From Desulfobacterales bacterium (GTDB lineage: Bacteria; Desulfobacterota; Desulfobacteria; Desulfobacterales; Desulfobacteraceae): a DNA stretch of 12,432 bases. The notes below the pieces were generated by a model that was not told where the DNA came from, made no database searches, and saw only the letters and a list, made by a program, of their open reading frames with translations. Positions 1 through 6,955 of this stretch are shown piece by piece. Position 1 is the first letter of the stretch. The number at the start of each line of letters is the position of its first letter. A program made the position numbers and the translations under genes. Where the stretch lies: assembly GCA_022361535.1 (NCBI GenBank), contig JAKSAU010000916.1:1-12432 (forward strand), read 5' to 3'.

Positions 1-1004
1 GGCGGAGAACAGATGGCCGAGGCAGACGTGATGATAAAGGTATCTGTATCTATTTTAAATAGCTTGCACAGGATTGCATGGAGGGTTAGCGAGCCAAACA
101 CACAAACCAAGACATAGGTAAGCAAGGGTATGTTTATATTTTCCAACAACCGTTCTATGCTGGACATGGAACTGACCGTAAGGCAGAAGATCAAGATCAG
201 GTACATACCCAGTTGAAATGTTTTTGGGATGTTTCTTACACGGTCAATGAATGAGGCGCCGATGCCTAGTGTAGTGATCGTTAAAATGGTTATAGCTGTG
301 GATTGGGATTTGGGAAAAAGCTGGCTGATACCAACTGAGATACCCACAATAAGTGCTGAAAGAACCATGGCTATACCAAAACCCTTTAATATTGCAGGGG
401 CGAGCATGCCTTTGTAGTTGTCTATATCTTCACCATGGTCTTGGGTGGCAGCATCTTTTGCACTTGCCCTGAATTTTGGCAAAAACAGGTTGCAGAACCT
501 TTGGGCAACCGAGATAAAAAAAACAATGCAAAGCAGGCCTACAAAAATATCATAGGTATGGAAGGTTAAATATAGTTCCGGATTCACGTCAAGGGCAGTC
601 TTGATGGCAGCCAGGTTTGGGGTGCCGCCTGTGTAGACACCTACAGCCATTCCAACCAGTTTCCAATTGTCCACACCTGAGATGAACAAGTAACCAGCAG
701 CTGAAACAAGTATTATGGAGATGAAGGCAAACCCCATTGACAGCATTGTTTTTCCTGCCAGGTGTACCCATTGTCTCAGATCCATGGAAAAGAGCAGCAA
801 TGGCAGAGATAAAGCCACAGTTGCTTCACAGATGCTGTTCTGGGCAGCTTCAACATCTGCCGGCAGGATGTTGATATTTCCAAGAACAAGCCCAGCCGCA
901 TAGCAGAGGATAATCATGCCGATCTTATCCGCCAAAGGGAAGCGGATGCATAAATAGATAATAACTGCCGGGAACAGAAGGTAAAACAGGGTTATAGCTG
1001 CCAT
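1..1004 (-). CDS. DUF819-family integral membrane protein (probable transporter), 3' end beyond window
   Basis: This reads leftwards from an ATG at 1004 and is open to the window edge, giving 334 complete codons without a stop. The start has a GGGAG Shine-Dalgarno about 7 bases upstream; the only ATG just upstream is out of frame. The protein is mostly hydrophobic, with about eight to nine apparent membrane segments in the visible part. A loop motif TGGTPN near residues 125-130, followed by LAAI, and a small-residue stretch ending SASAICSPP at the visible end resemble the DUF819 (YjcL-like) family, whose members are usually about 380-400 residues, so roughly 50 residues are missing. The family's substrate is not established. 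The gene has its own promoter and palindrome and lies behind a hairpin, so it may not belong to the glycerol operon. It could instead be another transporter of similar fold. Family call fairly sure, function unknown. Confidence 0.72.
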   Translation of the reverse strand, partial: MAAITLFYLLFPAVIIYLCIRFPLADKIGMIILCYAAGLVLGNINILPADVEAAQNSICEATVALSLPLLLFSMDLRQWVHLAGKTMLSMGFAFISIILVSAAGYLFISGVDNWKLVGMAVGVYTGGTPNLAAIKTALDVNPELYLTFHTYDIFVGLLCIVFFISVAQRFCNLFLPKFRASAKDAATQDHGEDIDNYKGMLAPAILKGFGIAMVLSALIVGISVGISQLFPKSQSTAITILTITTLGIGASFIDRVRNIPKTFQLGMYLILIFCLTVSSMSSIERLLENINIPLLTYVLVCVFGSLTLHAILCKLFKIDTDTFIITSASAICSP

Positions 1005-1035
1005 AATTCATCTCCCAATCGACCATGGTGATTAA

Positions 1036-1055
1036 TATTTCACTATAGTGAAATA
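1036..1055. promoter_or_regulatory. Perfect 20-bp palindrome, candidate operator of the DUF819 gene
   Basis: TATTTCACTATAGTGAAATA is its own reverse complement over all 20 bases. It lies 32 bases upstream of the DUF819 start and covers the proposed -10 hexamer (1050-1055), the classic position for a repressor site. The palindrome differs from the TTCGTT half-sites near glpS/glpA, so a regulator other than the GlpR-type protein is inferred. Its family cannot be decided from this window. Confidence 0.65.
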
Positions 1056-1078
1056 AAATGAATGATGAAAAATGTCAA
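1050..1078 (-). promoter_or_regulatory. Sigma-70-like promoter of the DUF819 gene
   Basis: On the minus strand a perfect -35 TTGACA (1073-1078) is followed after exactly 17 bases by TATTTC (1050-1055), a weak -10. The weak -10 is also the left arm of the palindrome at 1036-1055. Transcription would begin near 1043, giving a leader of about 40 bases. Confidence 0.5.
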
Positions 1079-1084
1079 CAACAT

Positions 1085-1128
1085 AAATCCCCTGGGTTCT
1101 TTTACCTAAAGGTGAACCTGTGGGATTT
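1085..1128 (-). terminator. Stem-loop downstream of the glpR-like gene, likely terminator
   Basis: Arms 1085-1099 and 1114-1128 pair over 15 positions with one mismatch (C1092/T1121) and two G-T wobbles, around a 14-base loop. It begins 32 bases after the repressor's stop, so it probably ends the minus-strand transcript. The longer T-run (TTTTTCTTTTTG) lies on the plus-strand side, while the minus-strand tail (ATGTTGTT) is poor. It may therefore be bidirectional, or act mainly on antisense transcription; no plus-strand gene reads into it. Confidence 0.5.
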
Positions 1129-1160
1129 TTCTTTTTGTGCAAATTGTTTATTGAACTGGA

Positions 1161-1937
1161 TTATTCCCTGGCAATAATAACTTTTATTCCCAAATCTTCG
1201 AGCATTTTTTTGAAATCGGGCTTGATGCCTTCATCAGTGATGAGAATGTCGATGTTTTTTATGGGGGCTGTAACAAAATTGGACACAACCCCGATTTTTG
1301 TGTGGTCTGTAACCACCACAACAGGGCCCTGTGTCCGTTCAATCATCAGCCGCGTAACCTCGGCTTCCTGTTGAATCGGGGTGGTTAAACCGAATTTGAT
1401 ACTTATACCGTCGACACCAATAATCGCCTTGGATCCGCATACCTGATCCAGCACAGAATGGGCAAAATATCCGATCATGGAGTTAGACTCGCGGCGGAAT
1501 ATTCCCCCGGTCAGGATCAGTTCAATGTTCGGATCGGAGACTTCACGCAAGGCATCGGCATTGGATGTGATTACCCGAAGCTGCTTTCCGGATAAATGGC
1601 GCAAAACCTGGGATGTGGTTGAACCGGTGTTAATGAGTAGTGTATCTCCGGATTCTACAACCCGGTTTACGGCTTTGCCGATCAATTCTTTTTCATGTTT
1701 ATTGATCTGATCTTTTTCCGAATACAAAGGTTCGGTTTTCATCCGGTGTCGCAGGATAGCCCCCCCATGGGTTCTGTCCAAAACTCCTTGTTTTTCAAGT
1801 ACGTCCAGGTCTCTTCGGATGGTCAACTCTGTGACATTGAATTTTCGGCTTAAGTCAATAACCTTGACCACGCCTTTTTCTTCAATAATTTTTCTGATCC
1901 GCGTCTGCCGGTCAGCCGGTATATAGGTTTGTGCCAT
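1161..1937 (-). CDS. glpR: DeoR-family transcriptional repressor, GlpR-type
   Basis: A 258-residue protein of normal length for the DeoR family (E. coli GlpR has 252). Residues about 10-60 form the N-terminal winged helix-turn-helix, with the family signature around LSRKFNVTELTIRRDLDVL and the following THGGA. The rest is the sugar-phosphate-sensing domain: LINTGSTT resembles the phosphate-binding loop, followed by LTGGIFRRE and the conserved DHTK near the C terminus. GlpR itself responds to glycerol-3-phosphate; that this protein does is inferred from the neighbourhood. The gene follows the chemoreceptor by 30 bases on the same strand and is probably co-transcribed with it. The ATG at 1937 is preceded only by a weak GGAA, suggesting low expression, as usual for a repressor. 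Likely targets are the TTCGTT/AACGAA half-sites between glpS and glpA, which resemble E. coli GlpR half-sites. Family certain, the glpR name probable. Confidence 0.78.
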   Translation of the reverse strand: MAQTYIPADRQTRIRKIIEEKGVVKVIDLSRKFNVTELTIRRDLDVLEKQGVLDRTHGGAILRHRMKTEPLYSEKDQINKHEKELIGKAVNRVVESGDTLLINTGSTTSQVLRHLSGKQLRVITSNADALREVSDPNIELILTGGIFRRESNSMIGYFAHSVLDQVCGSKAIIGVDGISIKFGLTTPIQQEAEVTRLMIERTQGPVVVVTDHTKIGVVSNFVTAPIKNIDILITDEGIKPDFKKMLEDLGIKVIIARE

Positions 1938-1967
1938 TATGAAGTTCCATTACCTTAGTTAAAAAAT

Positions 1968-3959
1968 TTAAATTTTAAATTTACCAACCACCTGGTTCTG
2001 TTCACCAGCCAGCGCTTCCAATTCTTTTGCATTCTGTGAGACATCCACACTTTGGGAAGATATGTCATCTGAAGTCGAGCCGAGACTTTTGATTTCATCA
2101 GAAATACCTGATATCTCGGTACTGCTTTCAACAATGGTGCTGTTTACATCGCCGATGAATTGTGACACCTGCCCAACATTGTCAGCTATTTCCTTTGTGG
2201 TCGCTGACTGCTCTTCTACTGCAGATGCAATGGTTGAAACAATACTATCTACTTCATTGACTACAGTGGATATGGAGTCAATCATCTCTATGGTTCCACC
2301 GGTGGAGTTCTGGATGTCAGCCACACGGCCTTTAATTTCCTGGGTTGATGAAGCTGTCTGAGCGGCAAGGTCTTTTATTTCATTAGCGACAACAGCAAAT
2401 CCTTTACCTGCTTCACCAGCCCGTGCTGCCTCTATGGTGGCATTCAGTGACAAAAGGTTTACCTGCTCAGATATGTCTGTGATGCTTTCCACCACCTTTT
2501 CAATCTGTTTGGCTGCATTGCCCAGGTCCTGGACCTGGGTTGATGCGGATTTTACATGAGTAACCGCATCATCGGTAATCGCTCGGGCATTGCTCGTATT
2601 GGCAGAAATTTCATTAATCGTAGACGTCATCTGTTCCGCAGCGGCGGCAACCATATTGATATTTGCAGAAGCATCTTCCATAGTACCTGTAACCTTTGCC
2701 ATATCTGCATTGATAACTGTTGCCTTTGTTGTTACCTCCTTGGTCTTCAAGGAGGCTTGCTGTGCATTTTCGTTCATCTGTTGAGCCAATTCTGCCAAAG
2801 TATTGGACGAACTGTCCAGTTTCCCTGAACTTTGGGACAGGTCTTTTATGATGTCGTGAATTCTTATAATAAAGGTGTTAAACCAGTTTCCAAGTTCTCC
2901 GACTTCATCGGTGGTGACGATGTCTAATCGTTTGGTCAAGTCGCCCTCACCCTGGGCAATGTCTTTGAGTCCCTCAGAGATAAGGATGACCGGACGGATA
3001 AACATCCTGCCCAGGAAAAAACCGATCAGAACAAGTGCGCCGATGCAGCATAGTACGCCTGCCCATACTACCATGGAACCTGTCTTCGCCGTTGCTGCGA
3101 CAATGGATGACCGAAGCAAGCCGGCAGTTTGTGAGGTGGCCGTTTTATTTTCCGTTGTTACAGTTTTCAGGCTATCGCCTATGGCTGTAAGAACAGCCCC
3201 TGTTTCTGAATTTAGGGTTTCTCCTGTATCAGTACTGTTTTTTGTCCTGATGGATGCGAAACGTTGGGACAGATTTTTGAGTTGTTCATTAACCCTGTCT
3301 TTGGCGATGCATACGATTATACTTCCCCGGGTTTCCCCGAAGTATTCCACTTTTTGTTCATAAATAAGAACAGTGGGATCTTTCTTGGATTCTTCAAGAA
3401 CTACAATGGATTCATCTTCTGTGGGTCTTTTTTCAAGGTATTCAAAGATCCGGTCATCCACTGTATCCAGGTAACCGGGTATGGGAGAACCCTTTGCATC
3501 CAGGTACATGACATACACGACCTCATCCGAACCTGATGCAAGACGGCTGTATTTTCTTAATTCACTATAGTTTTCCTCTACCAGGAAGGTGAGGGTTATT
3601 TTTTTAAGCAGGCCGGCCAAAATTTGTGCGTTGTTTTTTACAAGCAATTCCATTTCAGACCGGATTTGTGTTTCTTCTTCAGAAAGGGCTTGCCCTGTTT
3701 GATCGGAAAGATTCTTTACGGCTGTAGCCGTCATTTGTTCAAGGGAGCCTTTGACAAGGCTTTCAAGGGCTATAAATTGGGCTTGAGTTTTTTGTGCCGT
3801 GTCAGCCAGATTGGTGTTAACACGGGTTTCCATCTCAGAAAGTACGGTATTTTGAACACTCACAATGGACAGGGAGATAATAGTAAAGGATACAGCAAGA
3901 ATAAGTGCCAAGACCGATAAAAGCTTAAATTTAATACTTTTTCGGATAATGCGAATCAT
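1968..3959 (-). CDS. Methyl-accepting chemotaxis protein with periplasmic sensor domain
   Basis: A 663-residue transmembrane chemoreceptor. A basic N terminus leads into membrane helix 1 (about 12-35), a periplasmic region of about 260 residues, helix 2 (about 296-318), a HAMP domain (about 319-372) and a long cytoplasmic coiled coil. The conserved hairpin tip that contacts CheA/CheW lies near 498-527 ([18 protein letters not shown], then [11 protein letters not shown]). The stretch [19 protein letters not shown] (145-163) looks like part of a Cache-type PAS-like ligand domain. The C terminus ends GKFKI, with no NWETF-like CheR-docking pentapeptide. A longer reading frame from a TTG at 4001 exists but lies inside a terminator stem; the ATG at 3959 with AGGGAGGA in front is the better start. 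It sits between glpV and the glpR-like gene on their strand, so glycerol or ligand-loaded GlpV is a plausible stimulus (inference). Confidence 0.93.
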   Translation of the reverse strand: MIRIIRKSIKFKLLSVLALILAVSFTIISLSIVSVQNTVLSEMETRVNTNLADTAQKTQAQFIALESLVKGSLEQMTATAVKNLSDQTGQALSEEETQIRSEMELLVKNNAQILAGLLKKITLTFLVEENYSELRKYSRLASGSDEVVYVMYLDAKGSPIPGYLDTVDDRIFEYLEKRPTEDESIVVLEESKKDPTVLIYEQKVEYFGETRGSIIVCIAKDRVNEQLKNLSQRFASIRTKNSTDTGETLNSETGAVLTAIGDSLKTVTTENKTATSQTAGLLRSSIVAATAKTGSMVVWAGVLCCIGALVLIGFFLGRMFIRPVILISEGLKDIAQGEGDLTKRLDIVTTDEVGELGNWFNTFIIRIHDIIKDLSQSSGKLDSSSNTLAELAQQMNENAQQASLKTKEVTTKATVINADMAKVTGTMEDASANINMVAAAAEQMTSTINEISANTSNARAITDDAVTHVKSASTQVQDLGNAAKQIEKVVESITDISEQVNLLSLNATIEAARAGEAGKGFAVVANEIKDLAAQTASSTQEIKGRVADIQNSTGGTIEMIDSISTVVNEVDSIVSTIASAVEEQSATTKEIADNVGQVSQFIGDVNSTIVESSTEISGISDEIKSLGSTSDDISSQSVDVSQNAKELEALAGEQNQVVGKFKI

Positions 3960-3963
3960 ACGT

Positions 3964-3971
3964 TCCTCCCT
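3964..3971 (-). promoter_or_regulatory. Ribosome binding site fixing the chemoreceptor start
   Basis: On the minus strand AGGGAGGA ends four bases before the ATG at 3959 and begins exactly where the T-run of the glpV terminator ends. This strong site makes the ATG the start rather than the upstream in-frame TTG at 4001. It leaves no space for an ordinary promoter between terminator and gene. Confidence 0.8.
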
Positions 3972-4012
3972 AAAAAGCAACAAAGGGGCATTTGTTTTCA
4001 AATGCCCCTTTG
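3972..4012 (-). terminator. Intrinsic terminator after glpV
   Basis: Bases 3981-3994 and 3999-4012 form a perfect 14-bp stem around a four-base loop. On the minus strand the stem is followed by TTGCTTTTT. It lies 30 bases past the glpV stop and should end most transporter mRNA. The chemoreceptor's ribosome site follows without a gap, so some read-through probably feeds the downstream genes. Confidence 0.88.
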
Positions 4013-4042
4013 CCGTTTATCTTATGTCAAAAAAGACATGTT

Positions 4043-5746
4043 TTACTGCTGCCATTTTTTGATCAGCTCATCATAGTCAACGGTCATACCCTGGGGTTTC
4101 TCGTTATCTAATTTAGCTTTAGGTGAGCCTGGTTTGTTCAACCATTCTTCAGGATCTGTCTTTTTGTTGAGTTTGGGGCCTTTGTCACCCTGAACACCTG
4201 CACGTTCAAGACGTGCAAGAATTCTATCCTGTTCTTTGGCCAGGTTATCCATGGCGCGGGATACGGTAACTTCGCCGGAAACAGCTTCACCGATGTTCTG
4301 CCACCACAACTGGGCAAGTTTCGGATAATCAGGTACGTTGGTTCCTGTTGGGGTCCACTGAACACGGGCAGGGCTTCTGTAGAATTCTACAAGACCGCCA
4401 AGTTTGGGAGCCCGGTCAGTAAAGGACTGATGGTTGATGTCGCTGTCACGAATCGGGGTCAGACCAACGTGGGTTTTCTTCAAAGATACGGTTTTAGAAA
4501 CAACAAACTGGGCATAGAGCCAAGCTGCTTTTCTTCTGTCAACCGGGGTAGAGTTCATAAGGGTCCAGGAACCGCAGTCTTGGTAACCCAGCTTCATGCC
4601 TTCTTCCCAGTAAGGACCATGGGGAGAGGGAGCCATTCTCCATTTCGGAGTGCCGTCTTCATTAACAACCGGAGTACCCTCTCTAACCATGTCGGCAGTA
4701 AAGGCCGTATACCAGAAAATCTGCTGTGCTACGTTGCCTTTGGCAAGTGCGGGAAGGCTCTGGTAGAAGTCCATTCCAAGGGCACCTGGAGGAGCATATT
4801 TTCTCAGCCATTCCATGTATTTTCTCAAGGCATATTTTGCAGCCGGAGAGTTGGTGGCGCCGCCGCGTTCTACGGATGATCCAACCGGACGGTTGTTTTC
4901 ATCTACACGGATACCCCATTCATCAACGGGCTTACCATTGGGAAGGCCTTTATCGCCGCAGCCTGCCATGGAGAGCCATGCATCAGTGAACCGCCAGCCA
5001 AGATCCGGTGCTTTTTTACCATAATCCATGTGGCCGTATACGGCTCTGCCGTCGATTTCTTTTACATGGTTGCCAAAGAAGTCGGCAATATCATCATAGG
5101 CAGACCAGTTTACAGGTACGCCAAGTTCATAACCATAAAGTTCTTTAAACTTCTTTTTGAAGTCATCTCTCTGGAACCAGTCATAACGGAACCAGTAGAG
5201 GTTGGCAAACTGCTGGTCAGGAAGCTGGTAGAGTTTTCCATCAGGACCGGTAGTAAAGGATTTGCCCATGAAGTCATCAATGTCCAGAGTCGGCAGGGTA
5301 ACGTCTTTGCCTTCGCCTTCCATCCAGTCAGTCAGGTTGACAACATGGCCGTAGCGGTAATGGGTACCAATGAGGTCGGAGTCATTGACATATGCGTCAA
5401 AAACATTTTTACCGGACTGCATCTGTACCTGGAGTTTTTCAATAACATCGCCTTCCTGAATCAGGTCATGGGTAACCTTGATGCCAGTGATTTCTTCAAA
5501 GGCTTTGGTAAGGGTTTTGGATTCATACTCATGGGTGGGGATGGTTTCGGAAACAACTTTGATTTCCATTCCCTTGAAAGGAGCTGCGGCTTTGATAAAC
5601 CACTCCATTTCTTTGAGCTGGTCTGCCTTTGAAAGTGTTGACGGCTGGAATTCGCTGTCAACCCATTTCTTGGCCGCATCCATGCCGGCGAAAGCCGGGG
5701 CTGCAAGCAGGCAGAGCGCCAATACTGCGGCTAAAACTTTTTTCAT
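4043..5746 (-). CDS. glpV: Glycerol ABC transporter, periplasmic substrate-binding protein
   Basis: A 567-residue family-1 solute-binding protein, longer than typical MalE/UgpB-type proteins (about 400-440) but in keeping with GlpV-type binding proteins. Residues 1-20 are a Sec signal peptide: basic MKK, a leucine/alanine core and a cleavage site after AFA. There is no lipobox cysteine, so the mature protein should be free in the periplasm. The mature protein is rich in tryptophan and tyrosine, and the region near 160-200 (TTGPDGKLYQLPDQ, then NLYWFRYDWF) resembles the ligand-cleft region of this fold. It would bind glycerol and deliver it to GlpPQ. It is the last gene of the transporter set and is followed by a strong terminator; a structured 110-base gap separates it from glpU. 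The GGGAGGA site upstream is strong, fitting the need for excess binding protein. Fold certain; glycerol specificity rests on the conserved gene order. Confidence 0.85.
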   Translation of the reverse strand: MKKVLAAVLALCLLAAPAFAGMDAAKKWVDSEFQPSTLSKADQLKEMEWFIKAAAPFKGMEIKVVSETIPTHEYESKTLTKAFEEITGIKVTHDLIQEGDVIEKLQVQMQSGKNVFDAYVNDSDLIGTHYRYGHVVNLTDWMEGEGKDVTLPTLDIDDFMGKSFTTGPDGKLYQLPDQQFANLYWFRYDWFQRDDFKKKFKELYGYELGVPVNWSAYDDIADFFGNHVKEIDGRAVYGHMDYGKKAPDLGWRFTDAWLSMAGCGDKGLPNGKPVDEWGIRVDENNRPVGSSVERGGATNSPAAKYALRKYMEWLRKYAPPGALGMDFYQSLPALAKGNVAQQIFWYTAFTADMVREGTPVVNEDGTPKWRMAPSPHGPYWEEGMKLGYQDCGSWTLMNSTPVDRRKAAWLYAQFVVSKTVSLKKTHVGLTPIRDSDINHQSFTDRAPKLGGLVEFYRSPARVQWTPTGTNVPDYPKLAQLWWQNIGEAVSGEVTVSRAMDNLAKEQDRILARLERAGVQGDKGPKLNKKTDPEEWLNKPGSPKAKLDNEKPQGMTVDYDELIKKWQQ

Positions 5747-5761
5747 CTGACGATCCTCCCA

Positions 5762-5841
5762 AGGCCTTCAACAAACGGTTTGAGAAAAACAGCCACCCGG
5801 AAAAAGGCTTGAAGGCCTCTATAAAAAAACCTTTTTCCGGG
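5762..5841 (-). other. Two overlapping stem-loops in the glpU-glpV gap
   Basis: Two perfect inverted repeats interlock here. Stem A pairs 5796-5807 with 5830-5841 (12 bp, CCCGGAAAAAGG type). Stem B pairs 5762-5771 with 5809-5818 (10 bp, AGGCCTTCAA type). One arm of B lies in the loop of A, so the two must either exclude each other or form a pseudoknot. In the transcript A forms first, while the second arm of B ends next to the GGGAGG ribosome site of glpV. Possible roles are a 3' stabiliser for upstream mRNA, a partial terminator, or control of glpV translation. Confidence 0.6.
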
Positions 5842-5856
5842 CATAAACAAAACTAG

Positions 5857-6138
5857 CTAACCCCAGCGCATCACAACTGCCATCCAGACAAGTGAGATAC
5901 CTAAGGCAAACCAAACGGTCAGCTCGGTGAGCCCGATCCATGCAAGATGGATATAAGCTGTGGTGAGCAGACCAATAAAAAGGCGGTCCCCCCGTGTGGT
6001 GGAAATGGGGAGAAATCCTTTTCGTTTAATAGTTGGAGATTTGATTTCCCAGATGGTCATACCAATGAGCATCAGGACAATAAAGGAGAAAAAGCAGGCC
6101 GTGGGTATTGTCCAGGCCATCCAGTCCAGTTTTGACAT
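5857..6138 (-). CDS. glpU: Small integral membrane protein of the glycerol transporter (DUF2160-type)
   Basis: A 93-residue protein with about three hydrophobic segments (roughly 9-30, 52-70 and 73-90) and a charged loop between the first and second (EIKSPTIKRKG). Size, hydrophobicity and place between the second permease and the binding protein match GlpU of the rhizobial glpSTPQUV operon, a predicted small membrane protein of the DUF2160 type. Its role is unknown; an accessory subunit that stabilises the permease pair is possible. It begins 19 bases after glpQ with a strong AAGGAGG about 7 bases before the ATG, so it is clearly translated. There is no signal peptide cleavage site and no catalytic motif. 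Identification rests on position and appearance rather than a distinctive motif. Confidence 0.78.
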   Translation of the reverse strand: MSKLDWMAWTIPTACFFSFIVLMLIGMTIWEIKSPTIKRKGFLPISTTRGDRLFIGLLTTAYIHLAWIGLTELTVWFALGISLVWMAVVMRWG

Positions 6139-6157
6139 TGTTATTCCTCCTTCTTAA

Positions 6158-6955
6158 TTATACGCGGCCCAGGGCAAAGCCCTTGGCAAGGTAGTTACGG
6201 ACAAAATAGATCACAAGGGCGCCGGGCACAATGGTGAGAATCCCGGCTGCTGCCAGCAACCCCCAGTCCAGACCTGAGGCAGATACTGTCCGGGTCATTG
6301 TGGCGGCAATGGGCTTGGCAACCGTTGTGGTGAGCGTCCGGGCAAAGAGCAGCTCCACCCAGGAGAACATGAAGCAGAAAAAGGCTGCCACGCCGATGCC
6401 CGACCGGATCAGGGGGACAAATACGAAGAAGAAGAACCTGGGGAACTTGTACCCGTCAATAAAGGCCATCTCGTCGATTTCAATGGGCACCCCTGAAATA
6501 AAGCCTTCCAAAATCCACACCGTCAGCGGGATGTTAAAGAGACAATGGGCCAGGGCCACGGCAATGTGGGTGTCGATGAGACCGAAGGTGGAGTAAAGCT
6601 GGAAAAAGGGCAGCAGGAAAACCGCAGCCGGAGACATCCGGTTGGTTAAAAGCCAGAAAAACACATGCTTGTCACCGATGAATCTGTATCGGGAAAAGGC
6701 GTAGGCCGCCGGCAGGGCTGTGATCAGGCAAATCACCGTGTTCATCACCACATAAATAATGGAGTTGATATAACCATTGTACCAGGAGGGGTCCGTAAAT
6801 ATCTTCATATAGTTGGCAAAGGTGATGTCCGTTGGAAAGAATACCAGCTTGGCCATGATGTCAGCATTGGTGCGCAAGGACATGTTGAGCATCCAGTAGA
6901 TGGGCAGCATGATAACCACCAGGTAGATTGTCAGAACGATATATCTTTTTTTCAT
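6158..6955 (-). CDS. glpQ: Glycerol ABC transporter, inner-membrane permease (MalG-like)
   Basis: A 265-residue permease of the MalG/UgpE type with six apparent membrane helices. The N terminus (KKRYIVLTIYLVVIMLPIYWMLNMSL) is typical of the family. The cytoplasmic EAA loop that docks on the ATPase lies around residues 160-182, with the pattern IDEMAFIDG then P-L-I; the first EAA alanines are replaced, but the glycine and spacing are kept. The C terminus KGFALGRV is a usual end for this family. The gene overlaps glpP by four bases (ATGA), implying translational coupling and a matched 1:1 supply, and has its own GGAAGGAG site inside the glpP end. The name must not be confused with E. coli glpQ, a glycerophosphodiesterase; here it follows the rhizobial transporter naming. 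Permease sure; partner and substrate from operon context. Confidence 0.87.
   Translation of the reverse strand: MKKRYIVLTIYLVVIMLPIYWMLNMSLRTNADIMAKLVFFPTDITFANYMKIFTDPSWYNGYINSIIYVVMNTVICLITALPAAYAFSRYRFIGDKHVFFWLLTNRMSPAAVFLLPFFQLYSTFGLIDTHIAVALAHCLFNIPLTVWILEGFISGVPIEIDEMAFIDGYKFPRFFFFVFVPLIRSGIGVAAFFCFMFSWVELLFARTLTTTVAKPIAATMTRTVSASGLDWGLLAAAGILTIVPGALVIYFVRNYLAKGFALGRV

Noticed and set aside
2521..2539. A perfect 19-base palindrome (9-bp arms, one central base) inside the chemoreceptor gene
   Set aside because: It lies within a well-conserved coding stretch (TQVQDLGN) far from any promoter or gene boundary, and the codons explain it; probably chance.
3565..3574. TTCACTATAG, resembling half of the palindrome upstream of the DUF819 gene
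   Set aside because: Only one half is present and it is inside the chemoreceptor coding sequence, with no promoter nearby.
4430..5632. Long open frames of up to 200 codons on the plus strand opposite glpV
   Set aside because: They are antisense shadows of a well-supported gene; their products show no recognisable motif and they lack ribosome sites.
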